Of a stretch of 64,000 nt of DNA, positions 1 to 11,549 are shown piece by piece. Under the pieces are notes generated by a model. The model was not told where the DNA came from and did no database searches. It saw only the letters and a list, made by a program, of their open reading frames with translations. The position numbers and the translations under genes were made by a program. Position 1 is the stretch's first letter, and each line of letters begins with the position of its first letter. The stretch comes from Isoetes taiwanensis. Taxonomy: Eukaryota; Streptophyta; Lycopodiopsida; Isoetales; Isoetaceae. The stretch covers positions 2,912,001 to 2,976,000 of the forward strand of contig JAJEKV010000035.1 of the NCBI GenBank assembly GCA_021234155.1. The letters are read 5' to 3'.

Positions 1-283
1 TTCGGCTCCTCCATCTGCAAGGCCCGGCTTCATCAGCTACATACAGATCTTCATACAGATCTTCATAGACTAATCTTCATAGGCACATCCGGCAATAGTT
101 TTGATGGCTCCCACTTCTCCATTTTGTAGGGGAAGGGAAGCAGGGGCTCCCCTTCCCCTATACATTTCTGTATGTTCCATTTTCTCTAAGCTTTGTCGAC
201 GGAACTATGGCGCCACGCTTTTGCATGAAATTTTTAGCTGCTGGTTTGGGTCAGGCGGCCTGGTAGACAGATTTTTGTTATAG

Positions 284-686
284 CGGCTCATTTTGCAGAA
301 GATCTGTGAAGGATTACAGATCTGTGGCATTTATTTATGATTAGGATGTTCTTGGCGTTGGCGTTGGTGTTCTAGTGTCGATCTTTGGCTATCTTTGAGT
401 GATCTTTACTGAACGAAAGCCATTAGTCAAGGTTTTTTCAATAAATATTGGGTAATGAAGAAATATTTCGAGGTATTTGCTTTCTGGCGGCTCATTTCCA
501 AAAGAATTGTGAAAGATTACAGATCTGTGGCATTTATTTGTGATTAGGCCGTTCTTGACGTTGGCGCTCGTGTTCTAGTGTTGATCTTTGGCTATCTTTG
601 AGTGATCTTCGTTGAAAAAATCTATTAGTGAAGGTTTTTCCAATAAATATTCGGCAAGGAAGAAATATTTCGAGATATTTGCTTTG
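284..686. repeat. Tandem duplication of about 200 bp
   Basis: Two adjacent copies run from about 284 to 484 and 487 to 686. Both start with a GCGGCTCATTT-like stretch, pass through ATTACAGATCTGTGGCATTT and end in a GAAATATTTCGAG..TATTTGCTTT segment. They differ by scattered substitutions and small indels, so the duplication is not recent. No open frame is shared by the copies, and nothing else recognisable lies in positions 1-1000 apart from short ATACAGATCTTC repeats near 45-80. Confidence 0.85.
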
Positions 687-1339
687 TTTACATTCTTGCT
701 TATGATTTTTTATAAGTTTTTACGTAATCTTGCTTACTCTTTTGCAGGTTATAGGTGATTTAGCATTTCGTGTGCTAAATCAGGTATAAGAGTCTGTTGT
801 TAAGTTGTTTTTTTTTTCTTGTGTTCGATTTTAATGTTTGTGTTGTTTGCATGCAGGTTTTTAGGGAGTTTGCTTGCTGTGGAGTGTTTTGTCTGTTGTT
901 TTTCCAATGAAAAGTCATCCTTGTCGTCTAAGAAATGTTCCTAATTGCAGTTTGTGTTGGAGTTTTGTTTCAACCATTAAATCTCAGAAACTTAAGGTGT
1001 TGAAGGTATGTCTTTTGTGTTTTGGCAATGGTTTTGATCTCTAATGATTTCAGTGTAATGATGAACTGTTGAAACACGGTTTTCTTGCCAATATAATGTT
1101 TTGGGATGCAATATAGAACTACATATGTTCATTTGATGCCTATCAAATGGTTGACAGACATGGCGCTGTGATGGCCGCCATGTAGAGTCTTGACGCAGTT
1201 TTCTTCATAACTTCTGGCTTAGGTGTCAGATTTGGATGTTTTTTAATGCTTTGGAAAGCTAGAGATGTGAGCTTTCCATCGTGTATAAGTCATATAGTTT
1301 TGTTGTGTCTATCTAGGCCGAATTTGGAGTTTACAGATT

Positions 1340-2370
1340 TTGGCTACCATGGCAAACCCTAGTTTGCCAACTTCTGGAACATGTTCGTCAGCCAAGAAAG
1401 TGGTAGGTGGTGCTTCTGCTTCTTCTTTTGCTCATAATATGAATTCTCCTTTGCCGCTTCCTAATTTACCCAATAATTCTCGCCTCAATCCTCTTGCTTT
1501 TGACCCTCCTCTTGTTAATATGAGTACAAGCTTGCAACACTTTCCCCTCTTTCTAAATCTGCACCTTTGTCTAGTTCTCAAGTAGAGGCCGCTGTAAATA
1601 CTTCTGTTGTTGCTTCTGCTTCTTTTTTGTCTACTTTTGTTGGGCGTGTGTCTACTCCTTCTGCTCCTTGGGGTTCTTCTGATGCTGTGGCTAGAGCGTC
1701 TTCTACACGATTTAGCGATTGGGTCAAACGTGATTTGACATCCAGTGTGCAATCTGCTCGTGTCTCTGCTGCATTAAATATTATGTTACAGAATAACAAG
1801 AAAGAATTGAGCTCGTATCTAAATGAGTTACAAGCACAAGATGACCGTATGGATGTTCAATTGCCTCCTGAGCGTATATTCTATGAGGCACAACAGTGTT
1901 CAAATGCTTTTACACGGGCTGGCCTACCAGTTGTCGAAATTGATCATAATGTTCATTTACAGTGTGTCTAGAACCTTGTGTCTCATGCAGTTGTTTGTCA
2001 TTTCACTGGACAGTTTTTGGATCTCCGGAGAGTTGGATTCTGGCTAAAATATCACCTTTAGAGACTGGGTCTCCCTCATTACGCGTCTCTAAAAGTTTTG
2101 GATAAAGATAATAATTCCTTCCTGGTTATGTTTGACTCTTCACTTGCAATTGACAGACTTCTGGAGTGTGGTGTTGATCCTCTTTGGGGACATTATCTTC
2201 TATATCTGGTTTATTCTCCTGGATTCTTGCCAAGTAAGTCTGGTGCATTGCGCATGCCTTGCTGGCTTGCCTTAGAGGATTTTCCACTAGAATTGCAAGT
2301 ATCTGATTTTATGATCGCTATTGCCAATGGATTGAGTTTGCATCTTGTCTATTCCTTTTTTAATGGTCCT
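1340..2370 (+). pseudogene. 5' part of DUF4283-like ORF1 of the outer element
   Basis: Three overlapping open stretches (1340-1585, 1567-1971, 2098-2466) are in different frames, so at least two frameshifts or stops separate them. The N-terminal part is rich in Ser, Ala and Pro. The middle part contains a charged helical run (LSSYLNELQAQDDRMDVQLP). The last part carries the PCWLALEDFPLEL motif, followed by NGPRICV, which fits the DUF4283 pattern of plant LINE ORF1 proteins. The reading breaks at 2386, where the nested element begins. Too broken to be expressed as one protein. Confidence 0.5.
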
Positions 2371-2921
2371 CGAATTTGTGTATCTCCATCCTTTTGCCTC
2401 CATCCTTTGATTTGCTTGGCTCCCATATCCAGCTCTATCTCTTCTTGCTTTGTCCAGCTGCTTTGACCTGCCTCTGTCTAGCAGCCTCACCTTCTTCCAT
2501 GACCCGCAAGGCCAGAGAACTGGCATGGCAACAAATGAAACACCATACGACGCATGACGAGTTGCTCGATATTCAGCATCGTGTGGCCTCTTGCTTCGAG
2601 TTGGAATCGGACCAGGATATGATCATACAGTTTTAAGGCAAGGGATATTTTAACGGGCGAGAGGTCTGTGTTGAGCGGACCTACATGTATGACCTTCTTC
2701 ATCTGCTTTACGCCACTATTTTGAAGCAGTCAGGTTCACAGACACCTCGGGCTGTTGATGGGCCATTAGCGACCGATGCTAGTATCTGGTGAAGATCCAT
2801 TTCATGTGCCGCCATCATGTCGATGCTAGTGTCAGGCTGCGCGCCCTCGCATGTTCACACTGTGGTATAAACCGAGGTACATGAGGGGACGGATACACAG
2901 CAGGAGGAGGGGCCACGCCAT

Positions 2922-3227
2922 TTGGTTGCAGAACCAGCCCCGGACGCACAAGACCGAGCTTTGAATTTACGTATCATAGGGGTAGAGGAGACAGACACTG
3001 AGGGTCGGACGGATTTGGAGGTCGCTAAGCAGTTCTTCTATGGGGTTATGCATGTCCCAGCTATTGGACTTGTGTCTGCAGCTAGGGTGGGGGCTGCGCG
3101 TCCTGATCGACCTCGTCACCTTCTAATTTGCTTTCGGGATGTGTTAAGTCATCTCGGTGTTCTTCAGCACGGAAATCATTTGAGGGGCACTACTTTTTCA
3201 TTACAGGAAGCTCTTTCTCCCATGTAG
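2922..3227 (+). pseudogene. LINE ORF1 protein fragment, RRM and C-terminal domain
   Basis: The 101-residue frame contains an acidic RRM-like segment with a conserved NLRIIGVEE strand and a later GAARPDRPRHLLICFRD segment. Its C-terminal part RGTTFSLQEALSP fits L1-like ORF1 RNA-binding proteins. The same frame continues past a TAG at 3225-3227 into the basic KVREARQHKKWAVYRGG motif typical of the ORF1 C-terminus. The upstream region 2487-2636 (MTRKARELAWQQM...) may be the helical N-terminus in another frame. One stop and a probable frameshift make it a pseudogene. Confidence 0.6.
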
Positions 3228-3547
3228 CTATGCAATCGCCGGAATGAGTTGTGCAAGGTTAGGGAAGCCCGTCAACACAAGAAATGGGCAGTATACCGAG
3301 GAGGAGCAACAATTATCCTAGACCATTGGCCTTCTAATCCGTGGACAGGCTATGTCTAGGGTCTCTCAGCAGTACCATGTCATCAGAACAAATGGCTTTC
3401 ATTTAGTTTGGGCACTTGCCCTCATCATGTGTATATACTAATTTAGGCTTCTGCGATGGGGCTTTGTCCCCGAGCTCTTGTTTGGGCTTACACCCCTTTT
3501 TCATGTACTGGTCCCATAACCCGATTGGGTTTCCGTGGACGTTAAAA

Positions 3548-3637
3548 ATCTTCTTCTTCTTCTTCTTCTTCTTCTTCTTCTTCTTCTTCTTCTTCTTCTT
3601 CTTCTTCTTCTTCTTCTTCTTCTTCTTCTTCTTCTTC
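3548..3637 (+). repeat. (CTT)n microsatellite, about 30 units
   Basis: An almost pure CTT/TTC tract of about 90 bp sits directly after the LINE 3' terminus. In this family the 3' ends carry different simple repeats at different loci, so it is best read as the element's tail. The long Leu or Phe runs it encodes in translation are artefacts. Confidence 0.95.
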
Positions 3638-4952
3638 CTACTTGTGTTTCTATTCCTCAGTTCGTAGTGGTCAAAAGTGGCCCCTTTCTTTTCAAATACA
3701 AACTACGTCTGCTTAACGGGCTTGCGTTTGCTAAGATGTTTCCCAATGTTGAGGCTTTTGCTATTTACAGGTCTAGGCATACTTTTGTCTCTACCTCCCC
3801 AACTGCTCCTATCCCATGTCACATAAGATCTACTTCACTTAAATGTCGTGTTGTATCATCTTCTTCCTCATCTGCCTCTGCACTAGTTAATCCGCCAGTA
3901 TTGCCAGCCCTTGTACCTTCTTCTTAAGTTATTTCTGCACCATCGCCTTCTTCTAGTGCATCTCCGTCTCAGTCTATGTCAGTAAACCCTCTTAATGAGG
4001 ATCAACACTCGCGTCTTCAGGACATCACTCACAAGCAAGAATTATTGGAAGAAGGATGGTCTACTTCACGCCTGAAGAAGCTTGCACGTCGCAAAAATAG
4101 CACGGCTCCTCAATCTGCATTAGTTCACTCTGTAGCTCCAATATTTGCTATGATTGTTACAGTGGATGTCCCTGATTCAGTGGCATTGAGACAGCAGGGA
4201 GTAGATCAAGTTGCTATTAGTGATTCTATGGATGTGGAAGTTCGACCTGGTTAAAGTAACTTTTCTAAAGGTATGATTATATATTATTCTTCTCTTTGTA
4301 GGAGAGGAAAATAGTGTGAATTTCATTATATTGTCATAATTAGATGGGTGGCCCTGCTCAGTTGGATCTAATTATCCACTGGATTTTTTATTCCTGTCTC
4401 TGCATTGTATTATGTATTATGATGGAGTGTTATTAATAAAATCTGACGTCCTTCAAAAAAAAAAATGTTTTGGCAGTGGTTTTCAAGTGTAATGATTTCA
4501 GTGTAATAATGAAGTACTGAATATAATGTTTTGCCAATGGTACCGGTTTTCTTGCCAATATAATGTTTTGGCAATGGTTTTGAACTGTAATGATTTCAGT
4601 GTAATGATGAAGAACTGAAACATAGTTTTTGCAGTATGAAACATGTACTAAAACATGGTTTTTGCATGTATGAAACATGGTTACTGAAATATGTATGGGT
4701 TATTGAAACGTGTTGTAATGAAACTGTAACAAAAGTTATACTGGTGGAAACTTGGTGGCGATTCTAAATCGCCGCCAACAAACTTTGAGCCACAAAGTTA
4801 CCTAAAAAACAAAAGCCCTGAAATCGTAAAAAATTTCAGGGTCATAAAGGTTAGGGAAGATTGTAGGTTACCCGATCCTATTGGTAGAATATTCCACAAA
4901 ATTTTTGACGGCCAAGATATTATAATAAACCAAAAATCTTTCGAGAATCAAT

Positions 4953-5400
4953 GAATAGAATAGAATAGAATAGTTTTTTTAACGTCCACGGAGACCAATA
5001 GGTCATGGGACCCATACAATGGGCTAGTACAATCATTACTACTAGGATTAAAAAACCCCTGCCTCGAAAGGTTTTCAAGGGAAAAACCTTTGCAGTAATG
5101 ATGATACTAGACAAGCGGAGATAATGACTACTGAGGGCTCAGTAATTGTAGATGTTTATCTAGAACCTCAAGTATATATAATGCCAAGTCATGCACAGAT
5201 GGTGCTCTGAGAAGTTGTGGAAGCGTGGAATGGAATGCTAAGGTCAAAAAATGATTCCGGACTATCTCAAAAGTAGGGCAACTCAGAAGAGTATGGCTTT
5301 CATCTTCAATAACCTGTAACTGGCAACAGGCACATAGTCTTGCTTCTCGCGGCAATTGCGGCTGCTCCCATCTACCTGTCTCACAAACTATTGACTATGT
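4953..5400 (-). mobile_element. 5'-truncated LINE 3' end with (CTATT)n tail
   Basis: On the minus strand, 5128-5355 encodes CACCQLQVIEDESHTLLSCP, the Cys/His cluster found after the reverse transcriptase in many LINEs (CxxC, EDE.H, C). Downstream on the same strand the 3' untranslated region includes GGTCCCATGACCTATTGG and TCTCCGTGGACG and then a T/A-rich stretch. It finishes in CTATT repeats (plus strand 4953-4973). The terminus matches those at 3490-3546, 35730 and 44440. Only the last few hundred bases of the element remain. Sequence beyond 5400 shows no LINE protein. Confidence 0.6.
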
Positions 5401-6580
5401 CCCCAAAAAAGAAAAAACTTAAACAACAATTATTGAAAAACCATTGCCTCAAATAAATGCCTGCTTGGTCGATCTCATCCATATTAAAAAAACAAGGTGC
5501 TGCGCACGAGAGGTTGCCCTCCGATGACCCGAGACTGTGTTTTCATGGGTACTGTTTCGTTTGTTTGTATTGGGCCTTGTTTGTTTTGTGTGGAGCCCTC
5601 TAATTGCTATGAACGTAGGTTGTCATTTTTTTGGAATAGCCAGATTTTGAGAAATTTGAATACAGCTCTCCGGGTCCACCATAAGCAAAAAGCGGTTCGC
5701 TTTAATTTGAAAGTGTCCCGCCCAACATGGGCGGGAATAGAGAATTAGGTGCAGGTCATCAGTTTAAATTTTACTGTGGGTAGCGACTATGTTGGTTGCG
5801 TGCGACCATGAGTGAGCGAGCAACCATGCCGAACCTGCTTTGTTCTCCTTCGGATCTCTGGATTTTCTCTGACGTTTCCTTCTTTTTCAGACATTGCAAG
5901 ATCTCATTACCATGCAGGACTGCATCGCCATGCCAAAGAGTTTTTACAGGGCTTCCGGATCTTCAAGGATCTTCAACGATTTTGCCCAGGGCTTCCGGAT
6001 CTTCTAAGGTTTTTTGCAGCAGCCATAGCCAAGGCCATAACCATGTGTGCTTGTGTTTGGGTCACCAATGAGGTCCTTGTGAAGGTGTTTTTGAGATTTA
6101 TATGGCCGTTGCGACCTATTTCAAACTAAACGAGAATTCCAAATTTCTCAATATAATGAATTCGTGCTTAAGAACGTGCTCATTGTCTATGGACTCGAAC
6201 TTATGACATGACTGAGATAGTGAACGAAACCAAGAGCTATGTTTGTATTTATTAGTAAAGTTGATGTGACGTCCCCTGCTCAGAGCCGGAGTACATCCCT
6301 CCTGTCAGCGTATAACCACTACCACGAGGTCATCTACCTATCATATCAGGTTCTTGATGGTGACAAGAACCTGACGGGAAAGAATAGATATGTCATTCAT
6401 CCCGTCTCCCTCGGGATCTACCTAGCTGCAAAAGCGCATAAAACATAAGTATATATCATCACATAAAATACATATCCACCTCGAAGGGTGGCTCACCATG
6501 ACATAACATCAGAACACCAAATATCAGTAGCATCAACAAAGAAAGGAATCATATCTAAGGCTCAGATTCATGGTGATCGA
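5400..6580. other. No recognisable gene; one strong hairpin
   Basis: Open frames of 60-105 codons occur here but match no family I recognise and contain local duplications such as repeated CTTCCGGATCTTC near 5950-6005. A perfect inverted repeat lies at 6346-6374: 11-bp arms (TCAGGTTCTTG and its complement) around a 7-nt loop. The rest looks like old repeat sequence. Confidence 0.5.
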
Positions 6581-6589
6581 CTGATAGCT

Positions 6590-8040
6590 TGGGCCTCCAG
6601 AAGATAATGCAGACGGAATCCTTGAGTTCCACAGGATTGAAATCTAAGCACTAGAATTTAACCAATTTAAATACACGAATAAGGCATCAATATACTCTGT
6701 TATAAGAAAGGATTATCAGCTCAATTTAAACCAGTTTTTCCAACTCTCAATATATGTATGATTACTTTCACAATGTGTTATATCTTTTGAAGAAGCAAAT
6801 GCATAATTTTTCCAAACCACTTTCAGTCATTATTTAACCTTACTAGTTATCCACCAATAAAGCTCAGAAAGTTTACCTTGAAACATGTACTATTCATCCC
6901 TAACACCAACGGAACCCCAAGGAAAAGCAAGAAGAAGAGAGACGTTCGTACCTGCAGCCAACCAAAAACTTATTAGCATGATAATGGTAATAAGTTAAGG
7001 GCCAGAATGTACATAGAGTCTCTCGGCTTATCATCGGTCACTCCTTGCACCTCCCTTGTAGCCCATTAGCACAAGAATGAGATAAAACATCAATACTCTT
7101 AACAATTTATACAATGCATAAAGCTGCAGTAGTTTGACAGTTCTTATTTTACAGAAATTACCATTCTGCACGAACAATTTACTCAAACAAGCATCAGCTA
7201 GAATTAGAAAGCAACGCCCATATATTACTTGCAATATTTGCAAAGCTCACACCAGCAACTATGTCATGTTATTTGTTCTTCCCTATTAATTCTCAATATT
7301 ATGTAAACCTGGGTTCCAATTTTGCTCTTCTCAAAGTAAATTCTTGAAAGCACCCTTATCTAAAAATACCTGTAATTCCTTATGGCCGGTATTATAATCT
7401 GCATGCGCTTGAGTTATTTTAGGGACTGGAGAGCTTTCACATGCATTCTTTCCAGCCATACCCTTATACTGCGATTGCCCTTATTGTTTCCACGATCCAC
7501 CATAGGCGTCGTCTTATTGCGTCAAAAATAACAAGGTTATGCTAGTTTGCCATGCTTAGCTCAGAAAAATAGCATTGTATTTTTCAAACACTAAGAGCTC
7601 ATCATGAAGCTCCTTTTCACAAGTAGTGATGAATAACCATCTGAGTCAAAATCCTCATAAAATGGAAAAAAAGGGGGGAAAAACATGCTGATACGTGCCA
7701 GCCATATGCGAAATTCTAAACCCTTAGCTTAGTCAAGAATGCATCATTTTGAGCTAGAAGCTACTCCAAATCCTAACCGGATCCCTGCCAGATATACGAA
7801 CACATGTGCAAGAGCTCAAGAAAAAGCAAGATCTACCTTCAACGGCAAAGCTTGAGGTAAAAAATGAGCATTCCTTCAGCAAACTACCACATCTCGTCCT
7901 TGCCATATTACTTCCATAAGCTAAATACAAGTGTGAGAGAGATTGTGTAGCATCGGTACCTTGTATTCCTGGCCGTCTACGGACTGTTGCAGCACGCGAA
8001 ATTTTACATTAGATCTGCTAGAAGTCGCCAACCCTAATTT
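6590..8040 (-). pseudogene. Copy I of a duplicated unrecognised minus-strand gene
   Basis: This region repeats at 9785-11540 in the same order and orientation. Matching blocks are about 6615-7090 to 9795-10360 and 7367-7690 to 10827-11120. On the minus strand a shared exon ends at a CAG|GTA donor near 7368, and its peptide end HADYNTGHKELQ corresponds to HEDHNSDHEKIQ in copy II. At the codon where copy II has TGA, this copy reads Cys. This copy is frameshifted upstream and lost the acidic segment seen in copy II. Function unknown. Splice-like CAG|GTACG also appears on the minus strand near 6952. Confidence 0.4.
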
Positions 8041-8186
8041 CGTTAATATGCCTAAGAAAATATATTTTCTGGTTATTCACACTGCTCAAGGTGCCCCATA
8101 ATTTTATCCCAAACCAATGGATATGGAAATTCCATTGACAATGCAACTGCATTTGCCCTTTCTAATCTATTCTGCATGCATTCTGT

Positions 8187-8220
8187 AACTGTAACTGTAA
8201 CTGTAACTGTAACTGTAAAT
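8187..8220. repeat. (CTGTAA)n hexanucleotide repeat
   Basis: Roughly six CTGTAA units in tandem inside an otherwise plain AT-rich stretch. It is not a plant telomere repeat. Confidence 0.9.
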
Positions 8221-8659
8221 GTTAGAGTAGTTTCCCTTATCATTTACATGTGCTCTTCAGCACTTTACCCTTTCATCAAACCTTCACACTAGAAACAACG
8301 AATGTTGGTTATTCACCTTGCTCTAGGCACCTGATATAATTACTGTCAATTAATGTTTATAAGATTTCCATCTCCATGCTATACTGCTTGCCCTAACTGT
8401 TAGCAAGTTTTGCTAAGCCACACTAGTTAGTGACATCTCATTCGGTACATAAGGATCCATTTATCTCATCTTTTTTAAAACAAATGAGCATAAGTTGCTA
8501 CTAATAAAAAAAACCCTTCCCCCTACCATAGAGTAAGGGTGACCTTTGTTCCAGACATGTAGATGTAAGGGAGGGCTGATCCTTACTTCTACAGTAAAGA
8601 TCAACCCTACCCCATGCATACTGCAAACACAGTTAATAAGTTAACGGATAGAAGAGAAG

Positions 8660-8808
8660 TCATAAGTTGATAAGCCGAGTGGCATAATTGGTGCACTGCA
8701 CCATTGTTTTGCAGTTTGGGCTTTTTTAGAAATCCCACCATAGTTTGAGTATACAAAAATTGATAGGCCGAACGGCATAACTGGCGCACTGCACCATTGT
8801 TTTACTGC
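8660..8808. repeat. Short tandem duplication, about 92-bp period
   Basis: The sequence TTGATAAGCCGAGTGGCATA, with GGTGCACTGCACCATTGTTTT just after it, recurs with a few changes about 92 bp later. The block contains the small palindrome GGTGCACTGCACC. It is noncoding as far as I can see. Confidence 0.75.
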
Positions 8809-8839
8809 CTTATTTTTTTCAAACATCCCAAATTATTTT

Positions 8840-9790
8840 CAAACAGGTTATTGTCAAAAGAAAGTCAGATATTTGAGTAACTTACCAGGGATATGTTGCT
8901 ACCATCAGCCAAGTGCCATAAGTTCTCCATTTCAAGCAGGGGTATTACCTCAAATTCACATATTCCTCAGATTATTTTTGTCCAATCCTGTGGCATATAA
9001 CAAAGGTCAACATTTCAAATGAAAGAATGTAGTTATCCAGGAAAAAACGAATGTTAACCAAAGACACAAGCAATAATAGTTGAACTAGTGAATTGAAGTG
9101 TCTAAAAAAAACCCAGCCAAAACTAATCGATCTTATAATTGCATCTGTTTCGGTCAATCCCTTAGCAGTCTGATCAATCCAGACCAAGTAACTGGCTTTA
9201 CAAGGCTGGTACTTGATGTCTTTGGTCTTTACAAGTCATAAGCTACATAACTAAATCCCATGATACAACAAAAACAAGTCAATTTCCTCGAATTAATAGT
9301 GTCCTCTTACAGTTAAACGTTTATTTGAGCTCGAGCCCCAAAAGCTTATTACAATTAACTAAAGCATTTTAAGTCAAACATGGACCTAAGTAGACGCATT
9401 CAGCTTATTCTATGTGCCATATTCTATTCTTTTGTTATTTGCACATCAGCATAATGATATTGTACCAGCATGCAAATACGGGCCATTGCATATTTTTGTA
9501 CACAGCCTAAACAACAACAATTATGGCCTCATTGGGTCTGCCAACATTCATCTTTTAAATATACCCTATCTCATTCTGCACCACGAAGCAGCTTTGAGAT
9601 TTGAGTCCATTTTCAACCACATGCATAAGCATGTACATGCTTTCAATCGTATGCATGAGGCAATTCCATTAGTAATATTATAATTCCAGAAAACATAAAT
9701 CTAGGCAGATCAGAGATAAGAATACAACATCTTTTGACCATTATTCCTATAATTTCCAGTCCCTAATGAAAACGGTGTACACAACATACC
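8840..9790. other. Spacer between the two gene copies, nothing recognised
   Basis: AT-rich sequence with only short open frames. I see no splice-bounded exon, RNA gene or element terminus here. Confidence 0.4.
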
Positions 9791-11540
9791 TTAAGTTCCA
9801 CAAGATTGGAATCTAAGCACTAGAATTTAATTGATTTAAATACACGAATAAGGCATCACTATACTCTGTTATAAGAAAGGATTATCTGCTCAATTTAAAC
9901 CAGTTTTTCAACTCTCAAAACCTGTATGATTACTTTCACAATGTGTTACATCTTTTGAAGAAGCAAATGCATATTTTTTCAAACCACTTTCAGTCATAAT
10001 TTAACCTCAATAATTATCCATTCACAATAAAGCTCAGAAAGTTTACCTTGAAAAACTTGCATATAACATAAATTACTACAACTCGGTGACATCCAAATTT
10101 TCAGCTGATAACATCTACTATTTCAATAGACCATTGTCTTCATAATTGTTCACGTATTTCCACATCCAATTCATCCCTAACACCAACGGAACTCCAAGGA
10201 AAAGCAAGAAGAAGAGAGACGTTCGTACCTGTAGCCAACCAGAAACCTATTAGCATGATGATGGTAATAAGTCAAGGGCCAAAAGGTACATAGAGTCTCT
10301 CAGTTTATCACAGGTCACTCCTTGCGCCTCCCTTGTAGCCCACTAGTATAGGAATGAAAGAAATAGACTGAAATAATAATCATTGTCTACAACAGTCATA
10401 GATTGATTATTCTAATAGTCACTGATAAACATCATCTGCTTCTCTAGCTTATTTAAGCAACAACAAGTAATAATATGAAGCTAAAATTATGTCTGATAAG
10501 TAATATTTGCAATTTAATTCAAGCAAACCTGTCTCGATCTTTGCTTACACTGTTCAACACCAAAGTAATTCTTGCATTCCTTTTAAGCTCCACAAGAAGC
10601 AGTAGTCACAAATACAATCTTTACATTTTAGCAGTTTATGGAAACATGAATACGCAACAAATTCTAGGAAAAGAAGATGCATTCCCTCTTCTAATTGTAA
10701 ATTTTAGCATTAAACCATCCTGTTACGAGGTTGGTTCATACCATATATCCCTAAGTCAATGTAGGTCCAGTATATTATTTTTGGTCGACTCAAAGCAGTT
10801 AACTCAAAGGAAAATTATCTAAGGATACCTGTATTTTCTCATGGTCAGAGTTATGATCCTCATGCATTTGAGTTTCAGGAACTGAAGAAATTTCTCATGC
10901 ATTCCTTCCAGCCATATTTCTAGTGCTGCTATTTCTCTTGTTTCCAGGATCATCCATAAGTGCCCTTTTGCTGTCTCCAGCCTTAACAGGAACTTGCACA
11001 TTTGCCATGCTTAACTCAGAAAAACAACATTGTAATTCAAACTCAAGGAGCTCATCAAGCTCTTCCTCACTTGCACTGATGGAGTAACAATCTCTGTCCA
11101 TTTTAGAGGGAGGATAAAAGGAGGGAAACAACATAAGCCATTTCGTGCCAGTGATATGGAAATCAGAGAAGTCCCTAAGAATAGTCCTAGTCATGATAGT
11201 ACCGATTTTCAACAGCACTAATTTGGTGAAGAATGCAATACCTTGTGTGTGAAGCACCAACCTAAATCATTTGTAATACCTTGCCACAAGTAGATGCAGC
11301 ACCATCTGCATGCGAAGTTAGCCTAAATCTTTCGTAAATCTTTGCCATAAGCTGAAGGCCTATGTGAACTCTCCATTCGTCTATGTACCATGTAAGGCCG
11401 GCACTCAATCGACAACCCAAGCTCGTGAAAATCTACGTTTATCTGTGTGAGCACTCCATTTGTCTTGTATTTGGTCAGGCCGGCACTCAACCGGATGCAA
11501 AGGGTCTGTGCAGATCTACATTAGGTCTGTAGCAATTTCT
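9785..11540 (-). pseudogene. Copy II of the duplicated gene, with an acidic exon
   Basis: On the minus strand the exon ending at plus position 10829 (donor CAG|GTATCC) encodes MDRDCYSISASEEELDELLE, then LSMANVQVPVKAG, then a basic stretch ending NMAGRNA. There an in-frame TGA lies exactly where copy I has TGT (Cys). The frame continues open to HEDHNSDHEKIQ at the donor. The acidic SEEELDELLEFE patch suggests a short helix. I do not recognise the family. Together with copy I it shows a tandem gene duplication in which each copy has a different lesion. Confidence 0.45.
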
Positions 11541-11549
11541 AAACCTCAA

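Larger units (their letters stand above)
2386..3641 (+). mobile_element. Nested LINE with RRM-type ORF1 only (HAL1-like) and (CTT)n tail
   Basis: This insert lies between TTGTGTATCT (2376-2385) and TTGTGTTTCT (3642-3651), a probable target-site duplication with one mismatch. The host element's reading frame continues across the two flanks. Inside, 2922-3227 encodes an L1 ORF1-like RRM domain (ALNLRIIGVEE; VGAARPDRPRHLLICFRD; RGTTFSLQEALSP), followed after one in-frame TAG by KVREARQHKKWAVYRGG. The 3' untranslated part at about 3490-3546 ends in TTTCCGTGGACGTTAAAAA and passes into a CTT tract of about 90 bp. The same terminal sequence occurs at 4981, 35730 and 44440 beside different simple repeats. 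No reverse transcriptase sits between ORF1 and the 3' end, so this resembles a half-LINE. Confidence 0.65.
1105..4465 (+). mobile_element. ORF1-only poly(A) LINE-like element, outer of a nested pair
   Basis: The element ends in AATAAAATCTGACGTCCTTC followed by an A tract (4455-4465). It is flanked by AATGTTTTGG at 1095-1104 and 4464-4473, a likely 10-bp target-site duplication. Its degenerate protein starts near 1340 and resumes after a nested insertion at 2386-3641. A segment at about 2248-2286 (PCWLALEDFPLEL) resembles the DUF4283 domain of plant L1-type ORF1/gag-like proteins. Sequence at about 3715-3790 looks like a zinc knuckle whose cysteines are lost. The frame then ends at 4254 after Ser-rich and basic stretches. 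I found no endonuclease or reverse transcriptase, so this copy is non-autonomous or internally deleted. Family assignment is inference; the poly(A) tail and flanking repeat are seen directly. Confidence 0.6.
1015..4640. repeat. Diverged 70-100-bp repeats flanking the first retroelement
   Basis: Copies of a unit containing TTTTGGCAATGGTTTTGA, TAATGATTTCAGTGTAATGA and TTCTTGCCAATATAATG lie at about 1017-1104, 4468-4535 and 4540-4640. The retroposed element at 1105-4465 interrupts this short array. The array therefore existed before the insertion, and its repeated motif makes the exact target-site duplication harder to define. Confidence 0.7.

Noticed and set aside
3535-3927. A 130-codon frame with a Leu34 run
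   Set aside because: The Leu run is the translation of a CTT microsatellite at a LINE tail, and the frame spans two different elements.
8187-8220. Interstitial telomere repeat
   Set aside because: The unit is CTGTAA, not TTTAGGG or a known variant.
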